Below are positions 56,101-64,000 of a stretch of DNA of 64,000 nucleotides, piece after piece. Position 1 is the stretch's first letter, and each line of letters begins with the position of its first letter. Under the pieces are notes generated by a model. The model made no database searches and was not told where the DNA came from. It was given only the letters and a program-made list of their open reading frames with translations. This stretch comes from Dendrolimus kikuchii (Eukaryota; Arthropoda; Insecta; Lepidoptera; Lasiocampidae), in NCBI GenBank assembly GCA_019925095.2, contig CM034398.1, positions 10,989,001-11,053,000 of the forward strand. Reading direction: 5' to 3'. Both the position numbers and the translations under genes were made by a program.

Positions 56101-59100
56101 CGGCTTGATATCACACTTTCACAGAATATCGGCATGAAACTATGAGTATTTCGTACAATGAATGAGAATGCCGGACCCACTTCTCCCTCCATTATCCTAT
56201 CACTCCTAGTCTCCGTATTCCATCCCTTTTATCCCTTCGATCCAATCCAATCCTAAAGGTTGGCAACGCTTTGGCTTCGTCCCTAGGTTGCAAACGTCTA
56301 TAGCGGGCGGTGATTAGGTGCGCCATATGTCTGTTTGTTAGTTTCGCAATAAAAAAGAACTGGTATTTTCAAAGTAAAATTTTGGCACATATATTGTTAA
56401 TATAATATACTTAGTTACTACTTACTGATTACTTACCGGCCTTACTTACCGTACGTATCTTCCACTTATAGTCAAATCCCTATTAATATTATAAATGCGA
56501 AAGTAACTCTGTCTGTCTGTCTGTCTGTCTGTTCCGTTTTCACGTAAAAACTACTGGACTGATTTGGGTGAAACTCAGTATATATATATATTTTCGATGC
56601 CGAGAATGAACATAGGATACTTTTTATCCCGGAAAATGGGATAGTTTCCGGGATAAAAGTATATTTGTCTCTCTGTTTGTTATCCTTTTATGGAAAGACT
56701 ATTGGACCGATTTGGCTGATACTCGGTATATATGTAATTTGAATAACGAGGGTGGCCAAGGGATACTTTTCATCCCGGATACTGGGATAGATTTTGGGAT
56801 AGATTTATGTAAAGTTTATCCCGGAAACTAGGACAGGTTTTGTGATTTTGTCCACTGGGTCCACTGGGTCCACTGGGTCCACTAGGTCCACTGGGTCCAC
56901 TTGGACCATGTTATCTATTTTGTCATTTTTGTCAAGTTTTGTCATTTATGTAGTTTACATATAGACGGGGGGGTATAGTTTGCGACATAAAATGAAGTGA
57001 ACCTTTGGGGGCAAATTTAATACAATGTAACCTGTACCACTTGCTTTTTAAACAAGAGATACGCACTAGAGGTTGACCCGCGGCGCAGCCGCGGGGTAAA
57101 CTCTAGTATACTATAAATACTATTATTAAATATAATGCTATAAGTTCTTAGTTAAATAAAATGGAAGTTTCCAACGAGACATTGTGGTGGGTGATATTTT
57201 GTAGAGTAGTATTGTTTACAATAATTGTAAGATATTAAAGTAACGTACTTTATCACCAGCGTGAGCGAGTCTCTTAGCAGCATGATGGTAGAGCCCCCTC
57301 GCGCCCAGCACGTCGGCGAGACGCCTGAGAAGCGCTTCCCGGCCGCTCGTGCCCGCCGGCGCCGCCAACCGTTCACTCAATTCTTCCGTTAGTGGAGTCG
57401 ACGATTGTTCCACAATATCCAGTGCATCTTCATACTACATTAATATTATATTTAAATGCGTTCTATTCGAAAAACCGCAGTGGATAAAACAGAGTTTCAT
57501 TTGATCAAAGAAGGCTCGAATAGTAATAGAGTACACAGGGCCGTCTATACCCGGGAGTGCAAGCCGATTGCCTTATCCGTATTCATATCAGCGAAATTAC
57601 GAAAATTGTGATTTGATCAAATCCCTAAGGGAGATGATCAATTCACGCGAGATGTTACAATCATAACTCTGTGGGTGATTTCTCTGAAGAAAATTAGTGA
57701 TTTGATCAAATCCCTGAAGTATTTTAGTGAAATTATGAAATAATATTGGATCACAACTCTGTGGGGCGAATTCCCTAAAGAAAGTAAGTGATTTGATCAA
57801 ATCTCTTTTTTAGTAAACCATGCATTATCAAACATAGAGTAGGTAACGCAGCGACGAGTTAGTCTGCAATCATTCTGCTGAACGGCAGCGACAGGCAAGT
57901 GTTACAACGGACTTGTAACCATCGTTTAAATAGTTATTAATGAATAAGTGGTGACCAATTATTTTCTGGCACTTTGGTCTAAAGCTAGTCTATCCTAACT
58001 CGGTGGTCTAATCACTAGTCACGACCTTAGACTGCTCCTCGTGATTTCTGCGCTAGTGTGTTGTCACGTCAGAAGCGCCACGCCAACACGGCCGCTGGAG
58101 CAATGCCGTGAGGTAAAGGGAAATGGAAGTAACTAAAAATATAGAGCTGTGCGAATCTTAACGTGTTACATTCATCATGCGTCACACTCAGGATTTAGCC
58201 TTGAAGGCACGGTTGAATATTTTCTCGGGCATCTATATTTTCAGGATAATATATATAGGAGTGGGTGAGAAAGAGAACCGAATCGCTGTGATGGTATTAC
58301 ACAAAGTAGGTATGGAGCCAAATGCAATTTTTAAAACTCTCCATACGCTTGGTATTAGTCAACTGTTTGTGTACCGGGCTATTAATAGGTACAATGAGAC
58401 CTCCTCTGTTTGTGACAGAAAAAGATCTGGCTTTCCACGTAGTCTTCGTACGAAAAAGGTGGTCAAAGCAGCAAGGGAAAGAATTCGAAGAAATCCTGTC
58501 CGAAAGCAAAAGATTTTATCTCGGGAGATGAAGATATCACCTAGGACCATGTCGCATATTTTAAAACATGACTTAGGGCTTGCAGCCTGTAAGAGACGCA
58601 CTGGTCATTTCTTAACTCATAATTTAACAAAGAATAGGGTGGTAAAATCGAAACAACTACTGAAGCGGTACGCAAAGGGAGGTCACAGAAAAAATTTGTT
58701 TACGGATGAGAACATTTTTACAATTGAGCAACATTTTAACAAACAAAATGACCGCATTTATGCTCAAAGCTCTAAGGAAGCTTCTCTATTAGTCGACAAA
58801 GTGCAACGTGGGGATTATCCGTCTTCAGTGATGGTTTGGTGGGGTGTTAGCTATGAAGGAGCGACTGAGCCATATTTTTGTGAAAAAGGTATCCAAACAT
58901 CGGCACAAGTGTATCAAGATACCATTCTTGAGAAGGTAGTTAAGCCCCTTAACAACACCATGTTCAATAACCAAGAATGGTCCTTACAGCAAGACTCGGC
59001 GCCGGGTCATAAAGCTCGGTCCACGCAGTTTTGGTTGGAAACGAACGTTTCGAACTTCATCAGAGCTGAAGATTGGTCATCGTCTAGTCCCGATCTTAAT

Positions 59101-62100
59101 CCGCTGGATTATGATTTATGGTCAGTTTTAGAGAGTACGGCTTGCTCTAAACGCCATGATAATTTGGAGTCCCTAAAACAATCCATACGATTGGCAGTGA
59201 AGAAATTTCCCATGGAAAGAGTGCGTGCTTCCTATTGATAACTGGCCTCAGCGTTTAAAGGACTGTATTGCAGCCAATGGAGACCACTTCGAATAAGCTT
59301 TTTATATTTTAAATTGTTTTATATTTATGTATTAAACTAACACACTGTGATACTTATAAATGTTATTTGCAATAGAAAAAAAATATTTCTTTGTTACAAT
59401 ATTTATGGCAAGACTATATTGTATGCTATTATTTTTATTATGCTAATCACAAGTCTGTAAAGGACAACTTTAGCAAATTTTTATTCGATTTGCTCGGAAG
59501 ATAAATCCTGAACTGTCACAATATGTAAGAATTTTTACGAGAAATATTAAAAACTAGATTAAACACCTTCACATTTGTTTAAATATAATTGGGTCACAAC
59601 AACTTGTCATCCGTACATTGTTTTCCTTAAAAGATAATTTTGGTATATCACACAGGAGTTTTGCAATAAATTACACTATTTACCTAATGACGTTTAATGT
59701 ATAGAAGAGGGACATAGCAAGCCTAACTAGCCTTAGCCATTGGACTCTGAGCGGTAGATTTTTGTGATGCCCTTGTTCTTTGTGGATTTTTTACTCGAGT
59801 TGTTGCGCGTGAGCGCGATGTCCCAGGCGCTTATCTTATTTGCCACTCCTTAACGCCGTAAAGCTAGATGTTAAAGTAGAAAATGTTTTATATTAACTAG
59901 CCAGTTCCCTTGCGGGGTAGACATATTCTTACACACCTCACTTGCTTCTTTGACAATCATAACTCTTGTCATGCACGCACCTAAACACAATTTATATAAT
60001 TTAAGTGTCTCGTAAAAAAAACAAAATAGGTAATATGTAAGTATTCTTTTTTCACGGTTATGGAAATGGAAAAATATAATTATCATTTAAATTGGTAGGT
60101 ATATACTTTCGATAATGGACCATCCCCGATCATAGAATATTTTTTATCCCAAAAAAAATATTTTCTGTGAGACAGATTTTAAAATTACGCGAGTAAAATC
60201 GTGTGGGAAAACTATTGTTGAAAATATAAAATAGGTACCTTTCCAGCAGTAGCAAGTAAGGCGGCGGCCTGAGAGTGACGTTTGGCATTACGGAGATGAT
60301 TAGCTAATGTGAGTGCAACCTCGGGATTGACTTTATCACCCAAACTATCTGCTACTGCAACTACAGTATTTATATCTCCAGATTTTAAGGCTAACTTCAA
60401 AGCCATGTGAACTTTACCTAGAATCATAGAAAAATTTACTTCTTTTTTAATAATATTTCTAATAGGTGTTATTCTTTTTTTTATTAACAACTACGGACCA
60501 ATGCCGCACCGATCCCCCCACAGCGCCTGTGTGCGAAACCTATGAAGAGCCTCTTTTTTTTTTACGAATCTTCATGTTCCAACTAATCACTTTTTTATTT
60601 GTTAAATTTGACCGTTGACCGAAATGAATGTTCTCCAATTTTATATACTTAGATAATATTTTTCAAAATAGGTAAAACTGGTTTCTGTCTCTAATGATTC
60701 TTTGGAAGTGGATGGTAGACCCGTAAAATATTTACTTATTTTAGTTGTATTTTTATCATTGAGATAGATTTTATCACGTTTTCTTTTCCTTAGTAATTTC
60801 TGGTAACCAGATAATTTCTTTTTTTTAAACTTGATTACTACTCATCGTGAAAACACGTTCAAACAGTCAGTAACGCACAAAGTATATATTGTTTTTAATG
60901 CCAGAATTTATTCTTATTATAAAAAATCAATGCGCACCTTGCACACACTTCCGATTGAATGATTGTTCAATTGTTTTGGCTCTCTCGTTCCTTAAAGTCG
61001 GGGAATCCCCGTGACCCCACCCCGTTTGCGTCGCACGCATCCCATCGGGTTGCGTTCATAAACTCATTAAAACAAACTCACGGCGGTTCTTTTGATTTTA
61101 ACGCTGAACTTGTAATTAATGTAAACTAAAACTAACTATAACTAAAACCCAAAGCGTAAAATTAAAACACAAACGTGAATATTATCTTGGGAGACTTGTA
61201 TAAGCGCAATATATGTTTTGTTATTTACAAGGCATATGTTGCGCCTATTGTACGTACTTACTTATCGATACTCCACTACAAAGAATATGTGGTTGTGTAA
61301 GTGTAACTAAAATAATTTCGATGGCGGCGCCCCTGTTGCCTTGGCGCCTGTGTGCGCCGCACACTTCGCACATAATCTCTAGTTCCGTACCCTTTTTTAC
61401 AATTAAATTTAAGAAGTTAGGAAATTGTACACGCTTATTTGTTACTTTGTTATTGTGTGTGACAATTAATGAATGCATGTTTGTGTTGTGGTGAACCTTA
61501 AGAATAACTTATTATATTAATTTATTCTAATTTTAATACTAAACTTATACTAATGTACAGTGTATCTGTTACATGCTGGTGTTGTGAGGAAGTGCATGTG
61601 CAGTGTGTGCCTTATGTCTATACCTATATATATTATCTTAACTAATAAGATTACAAACCTTATTAGTAAGGTTTGTAATCTTATTAGTTACAATTAAACT
61701 ACAAATGTCTCCACTCAGCTGAGATGAGAATGTTGAGATGGATGTGTGGTGTTACAAGAATGGATAAGGTGAGAAATGAGTACATAAGGGGATCTTTGAA
61801 AGTTGCACCTGTGACAGAAAAATTGAGAGGAAGAAGATTAAGTTGGTATGGGCATATAATGAGGAGGGATGAAAGTCACGTGACAAAAAGAATGTTATAC
61901 TACAAGATCGATGGGTACAAATTTAAAGGTAGACCAAAAAAAAGATGGATGGATTGTGTGAAGGATGACATGATGATATGCGGTGTGACAGAAGAGGTAT
62001 GTCAGAATAGAAGAGTGTGGAAGGAAAAGACATATTGTGCCGACCCCAAGTAATTGGGATATGGTGAAAGAAAAGAGAGAACTAGTGCCATGTGTAATAG

Positions 62101-64000
62101 GTGTTATTCATGAAATAAATAAAAGCTAATTCATTTAATGCCATAAAGAGAAATAATTGGAACAGATATAACCAAATTATTACCTGCTTTTTGATATAAA
62201 GAAATAGCTTGTTCTGTTTGTCCAGCATTCTCTAAAATAGAGGCGGCGTGTAGAGCATGGGCTGCAGATGAAGAACCCGCTCGCCAAACAAGATTCCATG
62301 CACTAGCCTCGGCAGCAACGCGGATCGCCGATGACACGACACCACTTTTTATGTAAAACTAAAATTATTTCATATAAGTACAGACATAAAAATCAAAATT
62401 GTAAATAAAAAACTTAGATATATTATACCATCATGAACTGACCTTTACCGCTTGCTCAGTTTTTTCTGGTTTCATTTCTAAATATCGTGCCATTTGGTAC
62501 AAAGCAGAGCGATTCTTTTGGCACAATGCCTCTGCTTCTTGAAATTTATCCATATGGCACAAAAGTCTTGTCTGCTCACCGTGGTTCTCCGCCCGTGCAT
62601 AGGCTTCAAGAGCTCCATCTATATTTCCAATACTTTCCAGATAATGACCCCACCAGGTTATGAGATTGAAATCATTAGAATCTGCGACATATTGTGCTAA
62701 AACGGGTGCCTGACCTTGAGCTATTAACATTCTTGGCACATGTGGAACAAGAGTTCCAGCATTTTCAAACAACTTTAGTGATGCCGCAGTTTCGCCATTC
62801 GACCATAGAACTTTAGCTAACTTATGTTGAGCACTCTTCACAAGTAGGATATTCTCACCTTCATTGCTACCATTACTTATTTCAGCTAATCCACCCTCTT
62901 TAGCTGATATAAGACGCGTTATTAAGTCTGGTCTTTGTGCTTGTCGAAATAAGTTTTCCGCCTCGTCTACCATTCCAAGGTACACAGCAAGGACTCCGAC
63001 TTTGCAAGTGATATCCATATCATTGTCACTCATAATTTTACGCATCATAAGAGCTCCTTTAATGTTACCCATTTTGCCCAAGCATATAGAACCAACATCA
63101 GGGCGTTTCAAATTTACACAAACCTTAGCTAAGCTATCCCATATAACTTCGCTTCGGCCGCCAAATATATTGGTACCCACAACAACAGCTTTCTCTAAGA
63201 ACCCTGTTGTCATATAAAATAAAAAGTCTAGTATTTGTCGAATATAATTAATATCATTATCGTTAAATGCTTCAAATTCTTTCATTGGAATAGTCTTAAT
63301 GCTTTGATGGGATAAAATAACAACATAAGGAAAGTATAATAAACATAATATAAAGTCGGATGTGAAGTAATCTTCAGATGAGGAGTACCAAGACTTGTAT
63401 TCGAAAAGTTTACCCTCCGAACAGAAAAATAAGTGTACACGATCACAATCGGCTGACCTCATGTGAACGGCAACCATTCTAGGATCATTTGTATCCCATA
63501 TTATAGCTATAGGTACACTTTGATATGGCGGTGTATTAACTTCAGAAAGTAGACTAATTGTTAAAATGTCATTTGCTACATCCCATAAGTAAAGTCTGGG
63601 ATCGGGAGCCAAGCCGGCGTTCGCAATACTAAGGCAAATATAACGCCCATTGCAATTCACCGATGCTCGCATTACTTCTCCAAAGTTTTCAATACTTTGA
63701 TAACAGTTTTTAGGTGGATAAGGCATTCTGAGTCCTTTCTTAGTTATTTCAGCTAATTTGATTGTACCATCCATTGTAGCTATAACAATATATTTATTTG
63801 TGTTTGTAATTCCAATAGGTTCTCCTTCACCTTCAGTACTAGGTAATATTCCTAAACATGTTCCCAATATCGAATAGCATTCTATGTGTGGGTTAACCAC
63901 ACCCACTAAAACATCATTAAATATTATGAGAACATCAGTTTTCCATGTGAATGTACGAATTAATGAAAATTTACCTTCATTTTCTTTACTGTTCATCCAA
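44181..64000 (-). CDS. IFT140: Intraflagellar transport protein IFT140, 3' two thirds (8 exons; 5' end outside window)
   Basis: Exons in transcript order: >64000-62443, 62358-62184, 60417-60239, 57434-57249, 51202-50960, 50419-50347, 48719-48537, 44275-44181 (stop TAG). Phases agree; about 897 codons are present. The first exon starts in the WD40 propellers, passes AVHMRSADCDRVHLFF, and enters the helical solenoid (DSLAKVCVNLKRPDVGSICL, WWGHYLESIGNIDGALEAYA). Later exons match human IFT140 in order: SLYQKAGKVHMALKLALKSG, YEDALDIVEQ, AMRWLMRSGDADRIATFAAA, FYAECAKVEVDEYE, NYEKALEALKEATKCLAK. IFT140 (Drosophila rempA) is a core IFT-A subunit for retrograde ciliary transport. The last two exons are weakly conserved but in phase, ending in an acidic EETRSSDSPDQSIEEII tail. 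Introns are filled with transposons. The Met at 63996 is internal. Confidence 0.93.
44868..45185 (-). mobile_element. A-tailed retroposon, family A, in one arm of the foldback
   Basis: A reverse-oriented full copy (T-run, TTGCAGGAGTTCAGCAGACA, ending TTTCTCCGTTCCTGCACGG). The matching point of the other arm, near 46890, lacks it. Confidence 0.88.
45461..45890 (-). pseudogene. LINE RT C-terminal fragment, left arm
   Basis: The - strand reads MRWIGHLHTMGEDHAVKRAY and GRPRYCWSDVVEADLSELQA, the pattern that follows the RT core in several insect LINEs. The upstream part (RKILGSTRVRDGNWRIRKN) is in another frame, so the copy is broken. Confidence 0.7.
46142..46590 (+). pseudogene. LINE RT C-terminal fragment, right arm
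   Basis: Inverted copy of 45461-45890 with additional stops and small indels. It shares the preceding noncoding sequence, so it is part of the foldback arm rather than an independent insertion. Confidence 0.7.
47840..48455 (+). mobile_element. Family A retroposon split by a hAT MITE
   Basis: The 5' half (GGGACAGAGAAAGAGTACAC to ACCACCCCTTGTCTA) and 3' half (GTCTAGAGTATGCCGCC to TGCAAAAAAACC) together make one family A copy, interrupted at 47965-48265. It is more diverged than the young copies. Confidence 0.85.
47965..48265. mobile_element. 301-bp hAT-type MITE with 8-bp duplication
   Basis: Inverted ends CAGGGCTTCCCAAACTT and RC CAGGGCTTCCCTAACT are flanked by GTCTAGCA and GTCTAGAG, an 8-bp duplication with two changes. 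The uninterrupted family A copies read GTCTAAAG here, confirming the empty site. Confidence 0.88.
48750..49680. other. IFT140 intron segment without recognised features
   Basis: This stretch is AT-rich. A 60-codon - strand frame at 49569-49387 (NKEQMSQMFLKLKGNKNYAL within it) looks coding-like but matches nothing I recognise and has no fitting splice sites. Confidence 0.3.
49685..49978 (+). mobile_element. tRNA-derived SINE, copy 2
   Basis: The head GTCGTGGTGGCATAATGGAT (A box) and GCGGGTTCAATACC (B box) are clearer than in the 7845 copy. The body CTGCCAAGCCGCCTTAGACA, GTGGGAGGCCCGAGCCCAGC and the end GGGACGTTTATGGG follow. Confidence 0.88.
50553..50943. repeat. Possible MITE with GAAGTGATAACTT inverted ends
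   Basis: GAAGTGATAACTT near 50553 and its exact reverse complement AAGTTATCACTTC near 50930 bracket about 390 bases with a GC-rich right half. It lies between IFT140 exons. Limits are approximate. Confidence 0.45.
52367..53374 (+). mobile_element. RTE-like LINE (family D) with RT core, 17-bp target-site duplication
   Basis: ATTAATATATTACATTA at 52350-52366 and 53375-53391 flank the insert. It is 5' truncated within the RT domain: the frame enters with LEKAYDRVPREVLWW. It continues through GLHQGSALSPYLFLLVMDAL, the catalytic FADD at 52633-52644, and the C-terminal GRRLSWYGHIMRRDESHVTK, ending in a stop at 53352. Compared with the copy at 61690, a stretch of about 48 bases near the 3' end of the ORF is deleted. 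Confidence 0.9.
53980..54424 (-). CDS. THAP-domain mini-ORF, 2 exons, inside the IS630/Tc1-type element
   Basis: Exon 1 is 54424-54348 (MPSCVIKICRNYSKRGKD and following, donor GTAAGT) and exon 2 is 54103-53980 (acceptor TTTTAG, stop TAA). They join in phase to 66 residues. C4, C9, W37, C59 and H62 fit the C2CH THAP pattern, with WIKVIRKSQ and LLVCSSHFEE around them. The ORF stops right after the last zinc ligand, so the AVPx motif is absent. It may be an old THAP gene fragment captured by the transposon, a truncated transposase N-terminus, or a pseudogene. It is unrelated in detail to the THAP gene at 40848. Confidence 0.55.
54905..55917 (-). pseudogene. IS630/Tc1-superfamily transposase with wide D-E spacing, frameshifted
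   Basis: The - strand reads LKEIGFSYKKSDKRKILMER, then NVIFTDETWLNANHAV (first Asp), PMGKGERLIICHAGSTKRFV and IIIMDNERYIS (second Asp). After frameshifts near 55395 and 55270 and one stop, it continues LPLPPYHCQYNAIELIWAQI (catalytic Glu) and MLDLLKNACAGVTAEHWEKI, with an acidic SSSSDSDDSSDFD end. By hand count about 82 residues separate the second Asp from the Glu, far more than the 34-39 of mariner and Tc1. That fits the long-spaced IS630-like families such as DD82E. Confidence 0.72.
56230..56360 (+). mobile_element. LINE 3' end fragment
   Basis: CCAATCCTAAAGGTTGGCAA, TAGCGGGCGGTGATTAGGTG and an AATAAAAAAG end resemble the tails of common lepidopteran LINE copies as I recall them. It is noncoding. 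Confidence 0.45.
56477..57106 (+). mobile_element. Non-autonomous Helitron, 630 bp
   Basis: It begins A|TCCCTATTAATATTATAAAT and ends CTAG|T. The hairpin CCCGCGGC-GCA-GCCGCGGG (57077-57095) lies 11 bases before the 3' end: the classical TC...hairpin...CTRR structure inserted between A and T. There is no target-site duplication and no ORF. Confidence 0.88.
56850..56903 (+). repeat. Six-unit GTCCACTGG minisatellite inside the Helitron
   Basis: Six 9-bp units (one with A for G) stand in tandem, followed by GTCATTTATGTAGTTTACAT. The related Helitron at 31975 has a different array at this point. Confidence 0.9.
57608..57806 (+). repeat. Three direct repeats with a palindromic core
   Basis: GTGATTTGATCAAATCCCT occurs at 57608, 57697 and (last bases changed) 57788, spaced 89 and 91 bases. 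GATTTGATCAAATC is a perfect 14-bp palindrome. TCACAACTCTGTGGG-like sequence is shared between units, so these are decayed units of about 90 bp. Confidence 0.8.
57840..58176. other. IFT140 intron segment without recognised features
   Basis: Mixed-composition sequence with no ORF, gene or repeat that I could assign. Confidence 0.3.
58177..59238 (+). CDS. maT-like DD37D transposase, long intact ORF
   Basis: The 353-codon ORF includes about 34 unrelated leading residues encoded by flanking DNA (MRHTQDLALKARLNIFSGIY and following), then the transposase from [20 protein letters not shown]. The helix-turn-helix region, [27 protein letters not shown] and [13 protein letters not shown] carry all three Asp residues with 37 residues between the last two. 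Two extra bases at about 59233 end the frame at RVRASY, about 20 residues early (the 32221 copy continues to read IDNWP there). As the 5' end of the element is lost, this is probably a relic. The long open frame suggests it is young or recently constrained. Confidence 0.8.
   Translation: MRHTQDLALKARLNIFSGIYIFRIIYIGVGEKENRIAVMVLHKVGMEPNAIFKTLHTLGISQLFVYRAINRYNETSSVCDRKRSGFPRSLRTKKVVKAARERIRRNPVRKQKILSREMKISPRTMSHILKHDLGLAACKRRTGHFLTHNLTKNRVVKSKQLLKRYAKGGHRKNLFTDENIFTIEQHFNKQNDRIYAQSSKEASLLVDKVQRGDYPSSVMVWWGVSYEGATEPYFCEKGIQTSAQVYQDTILEKVVKPLNNTMFNNQEWSLQQDSAPGHKARSTQFWLETNVSNFIRAEDWSSSSPDLNPLDYDLWSVLESTACSKRHDNLESLKQSIRLAVKKFPMERVRASY
58261..59417 (+). mobile_element. maT-like (DD37D) element, 5'-truncated copy
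   Basis: It matches 32221-33382 from codon 3 of the transposase to the right inverted end (GTTACAATATTTATGGCAAG). The left inverted end and 5' noncoding part are absent, so it can no longer be mobilised by its own ends. Confidence 0.85.
59418..60238. other. AT-rich IFT140 intron segment
   Basis: No gene is visible. The only recognised piece is the LINE fragment at 59896-59984. Confidence 0.35.
59896..59984 (-). mobile_element. RTE-like LINE (family B), internally deleted 3' fragment
   Basis: AGCCAGTTCCCTTGCGGGGT and CACACCTCACTTGCTTCTTT match the family B C-terminus on the - strand. The bases for about 10 codons between them are deleted and the TGTA tail is missing. Confidence 0.6.
60420..61630. 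other. IFT140 intron segment without a gene
   Basis: Mostly AT-rich. GC-rich islands at 60980-61050 and 61320-61375 share GCGCCTGTGTGCG with 60525, hinting at a repeat that I could not delimit. Confidence 0.3.
61639..61690. repeat. Perfect hairpin, 24-nt arms with TTAG loop
   Basis: TAACTAATAAGATTACAAAC and four more bases (61639-61662) are exactly complementary to 61667-61690 around TTAG. The family D LINE fragment starts about six bases later. Confidence 0.92.
61691..62080 (+). mobile_element. RTE-like LINE (family D), 3' fragment
   Basis: From ACTACAAATGTCTCCACTCA to GATATGGTGAAAGAAAAGAG it is almost identical to 53040-53370. It keeps the segment TEEVCQNRRVWKEKT that the other copy has lost. 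Only the last 110 or so codons are present, ending at the stop at 62053. Confidence 0.85.

Noticed and set aside
61213..61494. 93-codon + strand ORF
   Set aside because: Low-complexity, no recognised domain, and within an IFT140 intron without fitting splice sites.

Overview
The window is animal nuclear DNA: AT-rich, with spliced genes whose GT-AG introns are packed with transposons. The repeat set suggests a moth or butterfly: mariner, maT-like and hAT transposons, R1-clade and RTE-like LINEs, tRNA-derived SINEs, BEL/Pao and Helitrons. No bacterial, organellar or CRISPR feature was seen. The species was not identified.

Six host genes are recognised. On the + strand are the 3' end of the ribosome-biogenesis gene SDA1 (3-656), LAMTOR2 (2 exons, 2044-2741), the WIPI/Atg18-family gene WDR45B (6 exons, 6624-10342) and a short THAP-domain gene (3 exons, 40848-42060). 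On the - strand are the mitochondrial translation GTPase GUF1 (11 exons, 22253-39152, complete at 640 codons) and the 3' two thirds of the intraflagellar-transport gene IFT140 (8 exons, 44181 to past the right edge). LAMTOR2, WDR45B, GUF1 and the THAP gene are complete with splice phases that agree throughout. These genes belong to unrelated pathways (ribosome assembly, lysosomal mTORC1 signalling, autophagy, mitochondrial translation, cilia), so there is no operon-like logic.

Most of the rest is mobile DNA, much of it nested. At 12368-20229 a mariner was split by a reverse-oriented BEL/Pao retrotransposon, which itself received an A-tailed retroposon and a MITE. At 20576-21785 there is a hAT remnant. 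GUF1 introns hold a hAT interrupted by a mariner (24065-26228), a Helitron interrupted by a maT-like element and two retroposons (31975-34649), several truncated RTE-like LINEs with clear target-site duplications, and a 1.2-kb palindrome. IFT140 introns hold a 2.9-kb foldback structure, an IS630/Tc1-like element with wide catalytic spacing plus a THAP mini-gene (51283-56093), a second Helitron and a second maT-like element with a long ORF.

The most unusual signals are structural. Four perfect or near-perfect short hairpins with exactly 4-nt loops occur at 6153, 42490, 42552 and 61639. Two large young inverted repeats lie at 36603-37840 and 44447-47332. Two related Helitrons carry different tandem arrays at the same internal position.
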